64,000 nt of DNA, taken from contig CM049317.1 of the NCBI GenBank assembly GCA_026874595.1, positions 21,838,882 to 21,902,881 on the forward strand. The letters run 5' to 3'. The translations under genes and the position numbers were made by a program. Under the pieces are notes generated by a model, which was not told the DNA's origin, did no database searches, and worked only from the letters and a program-made list of their open reading frames with translations. Below are positions 36,004 through 48,410 of the stretch, piece by piece (the stretch's first letter is position 1; each line of letters begins with the position of its first letter). The stretch comes from Sipunculus nudus (taxonomy: Eukaryota; Annelida; Sipuncula; Golfingiida; Sipunculidae).

Positions 36004-36880
36004 TACTTTTTTTGTTACATAGAAAAATGATTAAGCTATGTTATGATGTTATTATATTATTTCATACAATGGCCACTTTGAAAACCAATATACGCGTATC
36101 AATATCTGATAAAAACAAATTCCGTCGGGACACTATACGGTTATGAATAGTAGATGAAACAGCAAGTACAGACGTGCCTGGACTCTCATCATCTGTCGTA
36201 AGACAAACTCGCCTGCATATGCGTACCGAGACGGTGTATTGGGTGTGACTTGGACATAAAATACTAAACTGCCCTGTAGATTCAGGTGTAGCAGCCCATT
36301 GTACCCTCATGGTAATGACAAGAGCACTCTGACAGAGGAAAATTGGCCGCTTACGTTATTATAGCCCATAATCCCGAGTTCATCATTCTTTGTTCTTACC
36401 CAAAGCATTTCGCCGAAGGGAACAGATAAATCATATACCATATTTTCATTCTGTTAATACACTACATTTTCTACTTTCTACTATTTTTGTGATACCTATT
36501 GTACCAATATATGAAAGTTGGTTTTCTTATTCTGTAATGCAATGTTTCACAATGTTTCAATTTTTTCATAAACACTTTTACGAGGTTTAAGTACATTTCA
36601 TACTTTTAAGTACACGTCTTCTGTTCAAACTCATTATAAAGATGAATCAAGAATCTGCAAACATATATGTACAGCTTATGTAAAAAAATGTGTCAAAAGA
36701 TCGCCTTTCTCGGATATTTTTGTTTATCTGATTTTATTTGTGAAAGAATCATGCCTTTTGCTGAGTTTGATTAAACAAATTATTACCATACAGTCAGTGA
36801 ACAAACTAAGTGGCCATTGTATGAAAATAATATAATAACATCATAACATAGCTTAATTATTTTTCTATGTAACATACATC
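36004..36880. repeat. Inverted segment flanked by ~70-bp inverted repeats
   Basis: The arm at about 36008-36075 (gttacatagaaaaatga ... tacaatggccac) is repeated in reverse complement at about 36812-36876. Between them, 36360-36810 is the reverse complement of the B flank 16355-16720 (for example the 'tttgggtaagaa' block), while the sequence on both sides keeps the B orientation. A ~115-bp piece at 36080-36195 is a copy of the A/D-type flank, also found at 37738-37858 and 40312-40430. Confidence 0.75.
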
Positions 36881-37080
36881 TGTGGGAAGTATACATGTAA
36901 TTTGAAATTATAAGTGCAATCCTTGTTCTATATATAGAAAGACAATTTGGACAAGAGAGCAAGTAAGGCTATCATTTACGCGGCATGACCCCTATAGCTT
37001 AACTGCCGGCTTCCGAGGTCTGGGGTAGAAAATAGGGTGAAAAGCCGGGAGATCGTCAGTTTGAATCTCAGCCGAGGCGG
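36881..37080 (+). repeat. B/C-type flank end with tRNA-like SINE head
   Basis: Continues the collinearity with 17260-17450, including 'ttctatatatagaaagaca' and the tRNA-like head near 37003-37075 (B-box-like AGTTTGAATCTC). After this point similarity to the B flank stops, close to the fold-back palindrome. Confidence 0.6.
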
Positions 37081-37102
37081 TGAAGTTTCTCACGGTCGGC
37101 TC

Positions 37103-37161
37103 CCACCTAGGGTGAGCGTCCTGTAGGACGCTAGGGTGTACAGGACGCTCACCCTAGGTGG
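37103..37161. repeat. Perfect 23-bp fold-back palindrome with 13-base loop
   Basis: Arms 37103-37125 and 37139-37161 are exact reverse complements (left arm begins ccacctagggtgagc). The loop ggacgctagggtg repeats part of the arm. It sits where B/C-type flank gives way to inverted A/D-type flank, suggesting a rearrangement scar. Confidence 0.9.
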
Positions 37162-37164
37162 CAA

Positions 37165-37454
37165 ATAAGCGACAGCTAAATGTTACTAATCGATACCTAT
37201 AAAACAAATACCTGTTTATAGCAATCATGCTATTGTTAACTATGTTACATTGTTGGAGCTACTTGTCTATGGTTGTACATGTTAATATTCATTGATCATA
37301 AAACGTTAAGAACCCCCAAGACAACCATGTAAATATGTTACCACCGCTGATATGCTGCCAGGGCGTAATTGTTAGAGGACGCTATATTCGTACCTTATAT
37401 CTTTAGCTATAGACACGTGTAAGTGTCAGACAAGGTTTCAATGCACTAGTTAAT

Positions 37455-37497
<43 letters not shown>

Positions 37498-38040
37498 TTA
37501 ATATCCAGGTGTTCTATAACACACTTTTTCACCAGCATTCTTCTCATAACGAGACAACAACATACTCAGGGTATAACTGCTATATGCTATATCTCCGTGA
37601 CATTATTAACAGCGTTCAGATCATATTTAACAATACACTGACCGTCATTCAGCGCGTCAATCAAGTTTGGGAACTCTTCTTCTCTGAAACCCTTAACAGA
37701 TCCTTGATACCTTTTCTCAGTCATGATATATTAGTCTTAAATATACGCGTATCAATATCTGATAAAAACAAATTCTGTCGGGACTCTATACGGTTATGAA
37801 TGGTAGATAAAACAGCAAGTACAGACGTGCCTGGACTCTCATCATCTGTCGTAAGACTAAAACAATAAGAATTATCTCTCTGCCAATAACACCATAATTA
37901 AGAAAGTGAAACAGTTTTAACTAAATGTGTCACACCAACCACCAGATAATCACTCAATCATATCTCCGGCATTTTAAAGATGCGTTGCCATCGACAGATT
38001 CCCAGCCTAGTGATTAGTATGTTCATACAAACAGGAACTG
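37165..38040 (-). repeat. Inverted copy I of the A/D-type TLR flank
   Basis: Reverse complement of part of the A flank, roughly 3820-4620, and of the D flank near 58100-58900: the 'gtaattgttagaggacgctata' style sequence near 37370 matches 4380-4400 inverted, and 'gacacgtgtaagtgtcagacaag' style sequence near 37413 matches 4329-4352 inverted. No TLR coding sequence accompanies it. Confidence 0.75.
37459..37494. repeat. (TA)n microsatellite
   Basis: TA run inside inverted flank copy I, at about the place where copies A and D also have TA runs. Confidence 0.95.
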
Positions 38041-38239
38041 TTTCTGTGGGGTCAGGTTTAAACTAATTTCATAATTTATATCCCCTCCCCACAGGCAAAT
38101 CCCAAACCCTTTGTGTAAGGAGCGTTATCTGGCCTATTAGCATAATCAGGTAAAAGGTACGGAAAGTAAGGGAGGGCTGTAACAGTCATGTCAATTTTTT
38201 TCCTCCATCTAAATTTCTTAAGGTAAAGTGGATCCTTTA
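38041..38239. other. Short unmatched stretch between the inverted flank copies
   Basis: I see no similarity to the other flank copies and no gene. Confidence 0.4.
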
Positions 38240-39905
38240 ATATCCTATGGTTTTATGTAAAATGTCATGACTTCACTCAAATGATTTCTTTTGTCTAAAA
38301 TATTTGTTAATTTAAACATTTGCTAACAAGCGTTGAAATCAGTTTCTGATCTGTCAAAAGATATCTAGACCGGTTTTTAATTTTCCATTAACATGCATCT
38401 TATCGTGAGTCAAAAGGAAGCCCAACATTTTATCATATTAACTAGATCAGCGAAGTTGATTAATCTGAAAGGTACAGTGAAAAAATGAAATAAGGTTTAG
38501 GATACCCCTGGGTTATATCAAACGAATACCTGATTACCTGAAGAGAAACTGAAAAGGGGGCAGCTAGAAGTCTTTACACTGCAGCTATAAATAGCATACC
38601 CATCTAAACGAGCACCGGCCATTGATAATAATCAACCTAAACCTCCTGGCCCAAGTTTATACCTCGCTGCGGGGTACTTGTAACCACTTACAATTACAGC
38701 GATCTCACTTGCCAGTCGATCACTTATTTTCCCCACAGAACAATATATTTGATCCCAATTAACATGTAAAGTCAAAACTGACATGCACTTAAGAAGTGTC
38801 ATTGGCTGAAGTTGACAGAAGAATAAAAAATATTGAACCACCTTACTACATGATAGAGGTAGAGTATTTGTAATCACCAAAATAGCAAGGTCAATCGTAC
38901 GAAGGTAAGATTTGTATTACAAAACTATAGGCTGTTCCATGGTAGGGTGCCCAATTTCATATTGTGTACTGCAAATAAAGGACTTGGATTTAGGTCTAAT
39001 TAAATATACTTAAATTGTCATAATACCTGATAATAAATATTAAGGAAATACATAAAAATCATTATCTTAGAAAAGGGTCTATTTTAACAGCACCTCAACC
39101 CCATTCACGAAGGTCAAAGTCACTTGTCACATGCTCAAACAACTACATTTAAAAGCCTCTGATTTCTTAATAATTGGACATAATATTCTAAAAAATCTTA
39201 TTGTCTTCATCCCTTTACAGGAACCACGTGACTTGGCCTCAAGATTAAGAAGAACCAGAAGGTTGCAAAATAAAAATGTTGTTTCTGTTATGAACTTTCA
39301 CATCTCAATATAGACCTTATGTCCATCATCAGCTTTAAGGTCAGACTGTATTATAATATTTGAGTTTGAGAGAATAAATGCCAAATTTCAATGAGCACCC
39401 TACCGTGGAACAGACTATAATAGCCAACCAGTATACAAAGTATCACAATTAGCGATTTTAAATGTAGCCCTGATTCATATGATATAGGTATAATATGTGA
39501 TATGTCCTGTAATCCCTTATCCCCAACCAGCTGCCGTTGGTCTAGCTTTTGTAAGAGACTATGTTCTTATGTTTGGTGCAACAGGTTGTTACCCAAATGA
39601 GCTCAGAATCATGATAAATCTTTCTAATTCGGCACATAGTTGACAGTTAAAAGTTAATTCACTGATACTTGTAAAACAAATACTTGTTTATAGTAATTGT
39701 ACATGTAGTTATTGATGTCAAGCTGTAGGAAGCTACTTGTCTATGTTTGTACATGTTTATATTCACTGACCATAATAAGATCAGATAACCATGTAAATAT
39801 GTTAACGCCGCTTATTTACCCTCAGGGCGTAATTGTTAGAATACGCTATACTTCTATCTATAGCTATGGACACGTATAAGTGTTACATTTGTTTCTTTGT
39901 GGTTA

Positions 39906-39941
<36 letters not shown>

Positions 39942-40640
39942 TTATATATAAATATATACATGCATATATTCATGTAATATGGCCTTATAGGACCACGTCC
40001 TATGAATCAATACATTTGATTAAAACCTGTTATTTCCCTTCAACATAAAGGTTAGTGTCCGAACTCAAATTCTTCTCAAACCGAGACAAATAAGAACACA
40101 CGACTGTGCTTCACAGAAGTAGCACCTAGTTCAACACACTTGTTTCCCGCTCTCGTTTTAACTGCCGTGTCTCCATGTTATTATAATTAGCAGATTACTG
40201 CTTTTAAAAATACGCTTACCGTCATCCAACCGGTCAATCAAGGGTGGAAACTATTTTTGTCTGACACCTGCACGCCTTTGATGTTTTTCCTCAGGCATGT
40301 ATCTTATATATACGCCAATAAAAACTTGACAAAAGGCTAATTCAGGCGTGACTCTATACGCTTATAAATGGCAGATAAGACAGCAGGTACAGACGTGTCT
40401 GGACTAAAACTAATCTCTCCATCTTTCGTATCAGGAAATACAATATAACAAGAATACTTTCCCTATGCTATTAACTTCATGCATAATTAAATAAATACAA
40501 CTGTTTTACCTAAAAGGGTTACAAGTTACTCATGACAGTCACTGTAATATTAATCATATCGGCTGCATTTGCCAAATGTGTTGCTATTGGCAGATTCACA
40601 ACCTAATTTATAATATGCTCATTCTAGCATGACTTGATCG
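38240..40640 (-). repeat. Inverted copy II of the A/D-type TLR flank
   Basis: A longer inverted copy: 38550-38800 is the reverse complement of about 4925-5175 (gggggcagctag; the acatgtaaagtcaaaa block), 39530-39650 of about 4585-4690, 39820-39890 of about 4325-4400, and 40590-40640 of about 3820-3890. About 320 bases around 38900-39420 have no counterpart I can see in A. The copy stops before the position where a TLR start would be expected. Confidence 0.75.
39906..39958. repeat. (TA)n microsatellite with TTTA interruptions
   Basis: TA-rich run within inverted flank copy II. Confidence 0.9.
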
Positions 40641-42410
40641 TGGCACTTGATTGTAGACAAGTGACCTATGGGTCATGACGCTCAGCTGAATTAAACATTT
40701 ATACAGGTGATGCATGTATTAATTATGGATGTTATGATCTGGTAAAAACATATTTATTAAGGAATCTTGAACATCAATAAAGTGACTTCCAGAATAATGG
40801 AAAATCATTTTATTTTGTCCGCAGTCCTTAGAAAATAGGTAACAACAAGAAGATTTTACCCGGGACTCATCAGGTGGTAAGTTAGAAGCTTCTACATTCA
40901 ACTGCTATGACTTGTGTCAATCTGACATAGGGTACCCAAATCATGTAGTTTCACACAGCTCCCAAAACAGTGACCTGTTATTTATTTTGGATGTCAAAGG
41001 AGTTCCCTTTATATTACGAAAGACATTTCTAGAGGCAACATTTAAGATATGTGACTTGTCTGACTTTCTTGGTGCTCAGTTCACGTTTTTTTATAGCTCG
41101 CACAATAGAAGTCCTCCTTACCTAATTTCAGGTTTTCCAGATTTGCCAATGACCGCCCTTGAGGTACAATTAAAAGTTTCTAGGTCTAACGGTTATGGTT
41201 TGTGCCCTTTCAGCGTATGAAGGTTTCAAAAATTGAGAAAAATGCGTACAAATTAGAAAATAGACATATGGCGCCACCAGTCTTCGGGAAATGATTGAAC
41301 ACTCTATTATAATATGCTGTGAATAATCATTTCGATCAATGCATTAGTTATTCAGATATTGGAGCTTTAGTATTAAATTATTAACTATTGGGGGCAGAGG
41401 GAGGGGAATATTGAGCCCCATAGCTCAATACAGGAAGCAGTGACCTGATTTGAGGCTTTTTAAAGTTTTTTTATGGATCTCCATGGCTGTTGAAAAAAAA
41501 GCTTCTAGGTCTAGCAGTCACAATTTGTGCACCGTGTGAATCACTTGGACCTCAAATCATCTTTTTGGACCGTAGTTCGCATAATATTTTAGTCACCATG
41601 ACCTTATTTTAGGTTTCCAAGGAGATTTGCCTAAGACCTCCTTGAATGTAAGGGTTACGGTTTGTACCCTATAAACGTCCAGAATGCTTCATTTGGTGTC
41701 AAAAATAGAGAAGAAAAATGCATAAATAATGGAAAAAATACAGGTGGCGTTACAAGTGTTTAGAAACTGAGGAAACTCAAATTTGATCAATAAGTATGGA
41801 ATGGATAATGGCAATCAATGCGTTAGTTATTCAGATATTGTAGCTTTCTTATACAAATTTCAATTATTCTCGTGGATTTTCCCATAGCGCTAAGGATATA
41901 GGTCCCAGTACTCTTATTTCAGGTTTCCAATGCATTTTTTTTTACCTCCAAGGGTTTTCAGTTTAACGTTACTAGGTCCAGCAATTAAGAGTTGTACCCA
42001 GTAAACGGACGGACGGACAGACGGACAAACAGATGTACGACGGACAAAGAGTGATTGCTAAAGCTCAGATGGCTTTTACTCAACTGAGCAAACTAGTCAT
42101 GATCAATATGCATATGAGCTTTCAAGACACTAAATGACAGACTGACACCTTGCTTTAATTTGACCGTCTATAGTTTAAGGAACCAACGCGTGAACAATAA
42201 AAAAATACAGGTGGCACCACCTGTCTTTACGAAAGATAAAACTAGTCATAGTTACCTAATTTTAGGTGTCCAGGGAGATTTTTATGGACCCCTCAAGTCA
42301 CAGCCGTTATGATATGTGCCTTGTTAACGGACAAGCGGACGGCGGACGAATAGTGATTGCTATAGCAAAGTAGCCGTTCTCGCAGACTGGACAACTGCAT
42401 TATTACTGTA
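40641..42410. repeat. Degenerate dispersed repeat family ending in GGAC-type tracts
   Basis: Diverged units carry 'cagtgacct(g/a)', 'ttatttcaggtttcca(g/a)', 'ttctaggtctagcagtca' and 'gtgccctataaac' in this order, near 40970-41210, 41440-41540, 41600-41690, 41900-42000 and 42240-42330. Two copies end in GGAC-rich runs (cggacggacggacagacgga near 42004; also 42327-42350). The phrase 'caggtggc(g/a)ccacc' recurs near 41269 and 42208. This resembles a repeat type I associate with bivalve genomes. The 102-codon frame at 40912-41220 lies within it and is probably not a gene. Confidence 0.55.
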
Positions 42411-42830
42411 CATAAGCGCTTAATGTAGGATAGATTTAAGAAATAATTTCCAAATTGCCTACATTCTAAAGAAACAAAATATCTTTCTGTTTTTCCCCTG
42501 AACATGTTATGTAGCATGCATTTAAAGTTATAGACTTCGATCAAACGAGACAAAAGTTTAAAAAATGATGGAATTATTAAAAACATTTACACTATTCAAT
42601 CATCGATGAATTTCCTTATAAGTTACACTATGAGAAAGAAAAGGAGGTCTAATAAGTCCGTACATCATAAATTAAAAACAAAATGGCACCAATAGGAAAT
42701 GTAGCGTTGTGACATAAACCTGTCATATGATGTAATCTGTTTCAGTTTGTGAAATGCTATGAATTTGGGAGAGGATAAGGAGTGACAAATTCTGAGTTAC
42801 GAGCTGTAAAACCTTAAGCGACCAACCTAC
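42411..42830. other. Intergenic DNA
   Basis: AT-rich; nothing recognised. Confidence 0.5.
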
Positions 42831-43390
42831 TTCAGTAAATTATTGTCCTTACAATGACTGGAAATTCGGCTGCTCCAATTGAATGTGCGAACAGTAGCAG
42901 TGCAGATCACTGATGAATTCAACGTTTCGGTGGTTATTTATGATCAGTGGCGATCAAATACTGTGATGTACTTCAGGTGAATACTAGCTATGAAAAACGA
43001 AATGGAAATTACAATAGAGCGCATGTATTGACATCTTAGACAAAGTAACCCGTAATTACTACATGCACCTATGCGTTTGGATAGAAAATGACTCAATCGC
43101 TTGGCACTCGGATAGCAACAGAAGTACTTGTGTTTGTCACACACCATTAGTAGGTAACTGCGGAGAGCGTTTTGACACAGGACAAATAATATTTGATCCT
43201 TGTAGTAATTGCATTCTTTGTACATGACGTTCTGATTACGTTTCAATGGAATTCCTAGTTCTATAAATAATCGCCGTTTTATGCAAACGAATGATGAATT
43301 CAGAGCTGCCCCGAGCTCTTTAGGAAAATACATACGTATCCCATAATTTGCGATTTCCATGAACTTATAATTTGTTTTGGCACACATCAA
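42831..43390. repeat. Further fragment of the B/C-type TLR flank
   Basis: 'ggctgctccaa(t/c)tgaatgtgc' near 42868 matches 16810, and the 'atttgatccttgtag' block near 43188 matches 34745. The copy keeps the orientation of the B and C flanks but has no receptor next to it. The 148-codon minus-strand frame here is not conserved in B or C. Confidence 0.55.
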
Positions 43391-44165
43391 AACGGATAAA
43401 CTTGGGGTTTTCCAAAAAGGAAAGGGACAGGAAATAACTTCGTTAATATTTGGTAAATTTGTTTGCGGTGATGAACTAGAAATGCAATGTATTAAAGGGG
43501 AGATTTTTTTACAGGTCTCTCGGAGTCGTATATATATTTGTTGATCAAATTCGAAAAATCTTCCACAGAAAGAGGACCGCTATAGTTTCATTCAGTATTA
43601 TTTTAATGCCATAACATGATCGTGTTATATTAATGATAATCTCTCTCGCGTGAAAAGTGGCCAAAGTACAAACGTGTTTGTGTATTCAAACTTATTTTTG
43701 TTTCACAGCTTGTGTCGCGATATGTTGCGTACAAGACTTGCATTGCGGTTACAGAATGCCTAACAAGTGTTACTCAAAGCAAAAAAAAAAAAAAATAAGC
43801 CTCCCTGGCATAAACATCGCTTATTCTCCTTTGAAGCCAAACATAAGGATATTTAAAGAGCCTTATGTCTCTATGTCACTTGTGCTTTGCAAAGGCCACA
43901 AAATTTACATTGACATTCAAATAGCACAAAGAATGAGATCATCTAGCCAAAAGCCCTCATCAATGTTAGCAAACTACCTGTCGCAGAATCCTGCAAGGTG
44001 TTTCATAATACATAATGTCTCAGAGATTACGTGCCGTTGGCTGTGAATCTGCCGTGGTCCCTCTGGAGGAGCTATGTGAAGATACAGGACACTAGTTTGG
44101 ACAGACTGCCTACTCAGCCCCGATGAAATTTAATCAACATGAACCTTTCAGGCCATTGTAAAATG
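43391..44165. other. Intergenic DNA with an uninformative ORF
   Basis: A 129-codon plus-strand frame (43657-44046) spans an A13-type homopolymer and has no recognisable domain. Its upstream methionine lacks support. I do not call a gene. Confidence 0.4.
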
Positions 44166-44215
44166 AATTGGTAAATGTACGTGGCACAACTGGTAGATAT
44201 GAGTTACACAACTGG

Positions 44216-44247
<32 letters not shown>

Positions 44248-44560
44248 TATATATATACGTGACACAACTGGTAAATATGCATGATACCATTGGTAGATAC
44301 ACGTGACAAGGCTGTTTTTATATGCATGAAAACAACTAGTAGATATACGTGGCAAAACTGGTTTATATTCATGACACAACTGGTAGGTATGCTTGACACA
44401 ACTAGTGTACATAGTGATACAACCGGTAGCATTACGTGATATACATGACACAACTGTAGATATACGTGGCACAATTCTTAGATATTCGCGACACGACTGG
44501 AAGATATAAATGAGACAGCTGGTAGATAAACGTGACAAAATTGTAAGATATAATTCTGAG
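44166..44560. repeat. Degenerate ~26-bp minisatellite
   Basis: Repeats of 'acgtgacacaactggtagatat' and variants, about 14 units, with a TA run (44216-44259) inserted inside one unit. A few more units occur at about 44705-44765. The overlapping minus-strand frames (108 and 112 codons, rich in YLPVVSRIST-like repeats) are translations of this array. Confidence 0.9.
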
Positions 44561-46845
44561 TTATAAATAAATTGAGAAAACACTAGGATAGCGTTTGATG
44601 TTGCTTACGACCTTGGTAGGAAACCTAGCACCTAGGCGTGAAAGCTATATGACCTGACCAACAGATCGGATGCTGCAATTGAATTTATTCGCATTGGATT
44701 TACATGACACAATTGGTTGATATATGTGACATAGCAGGGAGATTCACGTGACAAAATTGGTATATATATATTTTGTTGAGGTCATTTATTACCACGCCCT
44801 GACTAAATATCTAAGAGTAGCTACTAACTGGATTGCGAGTATAAAAAAAACGCTGTTGGAGGAATATGTTTTCTAGGTATGAGATATACATATTCATGGT
44901 CTAGGGTACAGATATATAAATCGGCAAGATATTCTGTAAAAGGCTGTATCGAGACCATGGGAATGTTGTTTAATGTCGGAAAAGACCTTTCAAATAATCT
45001 GTAAAAATGCAAATACGTGCTAAATTTCTTGTTTCTGTCACAGCAACAGGTTAAAATCTTTCATTTTGTAAATGGAGAAATTGTAATAAAAACACAAAAC
45101 ATAACAACAGGTTCAATAATATCAATTTCCTTGTCAGCGATTACCACAAATAAGATAATTAAGGTACTCATCAATGGTTTTACTACCAGTTGTTCGTAAA
45201 ATAACAGTAGCGGCAATTAAAAAAATCGATTATGGTGTTAATAGTCTGACCATGCATGAAAAAAAATTCCAGAACTGCCTTTGTTGTAATTTTGGGTACC
45301 TCACGAGAAGACCTTATTACACTGGATTTAAATTTGTTTTCCATTTCTGCTACCCAATGGTCAAATATCCTTGGGTAGCGTGTTTATAAAGGATTTAAAT
45401 TTGTTTGCCATTACAGATACCCCCTGATCAAATATCCTTAAGTCGCATAGGACTGACATGTTATTTCTGCATTTTGTACATACTTTGATTTAATCTCATG
45501 CACCTTACATCTATAGGGTTTAAGTTGATGCTTTAGAATTTCAAGCAATTTTAGCACATGTGACACAGATCAATCCAGTTAAGTATTTGATTTTCTCTTT
45601 CTATATTGTATTCTGTTTAGTAGTATCTGCATGGAAATTATTGAAATCACTATTGCCATTTCAAAATCAAATTTTTCTATGCTCAGATATATCATATTTG
45701 TCTCAGTTGATGTGTTATAAATTCGACTTGTTTTCAAGCTTAACGTCCATCGACCAAGTTGATTCTCAATGTTCAGTGAGGATTAAATTTATCAAGTAAA
45801 TTTTCAGGGGTATTTGAAATTACATGCAGATCTTCATCGGTCCTTTTTCTGTAGTTCACATTAACGATTACATGTGTTAATATAACCTGTGTAATACATG
45901 TTTAATTTTAGTTTTGATGTTGGATTGTTTATATTGCAGTCCCTAAATATATCAAATACATTTATATTCAACAGATAAGAGCAGACCGTTGTCTAATGGC
46001 TTTTACTTTAATGTGTGGCCGACCAATATGCAACTACATGTAGTTAGCAATTTTGATTTAATACCTTTTCATTTAATTATAAATAGAAATTTGATCAATT
46101 ATTTTCCCCCGCATAAATGCTTTCCTTTCTACGCCAGCACAAGTATCGACCATACGGTGTGTTATAATAAAAGAAATGGTAGTGTAAGGGGAACAAAGGA
46201 AGTACTTTTGGGCTGGCAATATTGGCCTTTGTGCAGTATAGCTTGTCCAACTGCCGAAGTTCAGACTTGGCTAGCAATGTAAAGATCTAAGAGATGCCGG
46301 TACCCCCTAAATATTAGAATTGTGTTAATCTCCAAATCAGGAGCGAATCGAGAGGGGGTAACAAGGGGTGAGAGTTTTCTCTGATTGCCCGCCCCTTTTT
46401 GTGACACATATAGATAGTATAAAGTGAAATAAGAATAGCTTAATACTAAAGGCAATGTCTGAGTTTTCCGAAAGCCCCATCCAGGGTTAATTTTAAGATT
46501 GTCTTTACTCAATTTGTACTTGCTTAAGGTCTTGTTAATTTTAACTGGTTATATAACGTTGAGGCTTGAGAAGAATACGATTTTTTTTGGGGGGGGGGGC
46601 AGACAATGGACAGCCACCAATCATCTCAAAATATAATTAAGCTAAATGTATTCCTGACTATTTTGACAGCCCTTAAACTGAGTTCACAACAACATCGCAA
46701 CATCACTTTCTACGCAGCGATTTATGATCTCCGTTTTTTTCTGACCATTTGTGCCAAAGGACTTAAGCGTAATTAAGAATGCCCCTGATGCAACACGGTG
46801 TCGACAGTCCAGGAATTACTCCACGATTTCCCCTACACTGGACAT

Positions 46846-46847
<2 letters not shown>
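44561..46847. other. Intergenic DNA with one short tandem duplication
   Basis: No gene recognised. A 67-bp unit beginning ggatttaaatttgttt is duplicated at 45324 and 45391. A G homopolymer lies at about 46577-46589. Short open frames show no domain. Confidence 0.5.

Positions 46848-46901
<54 letters not shown>
46848..46901. repeat. (TA)n microsatellite
   Basis: Uninterrupted TA run. Confidence 0.95.
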
Positions 46902-46903
<2 letters not shown>

Positions 46904-48357
46904 TACGGTAGATTATCCTGATCCAAGTACAGTAAAGCCATGATTACCTATTTATGCAGTCCTAAACAAGAATTTGGACAACATGCCTTTGATTGACTGC
47001 TACTGTCAGTTTGGTTTTAGTTTATGCTAGACAAACAACAAAACAAAACGATTGGGTGATAAAGCTTCCTAGCATTATGACTAGAGCCTGCCAGTGAAGC
47101 CAACCATACTCTTCTTCGTGGCCCTGGAGCATATAAATGAATACGTCTTTGTGACTCGAAGTTTATCTATTCCATTTCCTGTGCCCATCAGAAAGAGGTT
47201 ACATGTAGACTGTACTTATTCACAGAAAGAAATGAATACCGTCCTCAAAAAAAATATATATATTCAGTAATATTTCGTTTTTATCAATAGTTTTCTCTGC
47301 CTTTTTAGGCCTAATAAGCATCACGAAAAAAAAACATGATAACGGCGATATTGTAAGTAAATGAATGGGGACGACAGGCTTAAGTTTTAAATGTTTATGA
47401 TAACTTAATGATCCTATTGATTTGTAATTTCCTGGGGGAAATACCAATTAATTTTAGGAAAAATAAAACCAAACGAACAATTCTGAATCCACAGTATATA
47501 ATCTTACAGAAAGGTTTCATCAAATGTATGCAAGCAGATCCTCCACTCTGGTCCAATTGGCAGGTGGACAACTGCAACTCTGCAACCTGTGAATCGACAA
47601 AACTTTATCCAATCATGCAAATACGCGTTTAATGAAAGCTGTACCCCTACCATTCGTTGTAGGCGCTGACTTACTTTGGGCCTTGGTGTGTTGATGCCTC
47701 ATTCCATAAATGTAACAATTCCGGTTTAAATGGTTCTTCAGAAATGTCATTTACATTTGTTTAAATTTCAACAGAATTGTTAGATTTTATTTTTTGAGAA
47801 AAAGGACATTATTGATAACTATAAATAATTTTTAGTGAAAGAAAATCAAGGAGATTCTTATGAAATCTAAATTTAATCATTAGAATATTCTACCATGGAT
47901 TAACAAGTAAGTATTTGCGTATATCATGTTTACCAAATATAAAACAAACATTTGCTGATATCTACGTAGCACAATATCAGTGGTAACATTGCCAATTTTA
48001 CTGGCCAGTGTACATAAACTTCTATTCGCATAGGAATATACGCAAGGCGGCGTTTCTTATCATGTAAGTGTTTCAGCACATTACAGTAATACGGCGTGGT
48101 ATATGGTCGGCGCTTGGAATGTGTTTGCTGCCTTCTTCAAGAGTGATAATCGCCTGAAATTGGGGCAGATAAAACTAAACTAGACTAACCCACACATGCA
48201 AACTGGAAACTACCAATGGAACACATATAACGATATACTTAAAAAAATTTATAATGTAATGATTTACCTTAAATTATCATACATAAACTGGCAAAGGAGC
48301 TCTGATCTTGTTATGTCACACGATCTAATATAATATGTGTTTATATATAAATATATT

Positions 48358-48410
<53 letters not shown>

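Noticed and set aside
36062-36310. Minus-strand frame with a peptide resembling part of an extracellular domain exon
   Set aside because: It spans the breakpoint of a flank rearrangement and no domain can be named; no partner exons seen.
40912-41220. 102-codon plus-strand frame
   Set aside because: It lies in a degenerate dispersed repeat family and has no domain.
42944-43390. 148-codon minus-strand frame
   Set aside because: It lies in a B/C-type flank fragment and the frame is not preserved in the B or C copies.
43657-44046. 129-codon plus-strand frame
   Set aside because: It contains a long A homopolymer translated as lysines and nothing recognisable.
44148-44583. 108- and 112-codon minus-strand frames with repetitive YLPVVSRIST-like peptides
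   Set aside because: Both are readings of the ~26-bp minisatellite in two frames.
47408-47632. Plus-strand frame with a thrombospondin-repeat-like WSNWQVDNCNSATC stretch
   Set aside because: Only a short motif-like match with no repeat of the domain, no splice context and no further conserved cysteines; likely chance.
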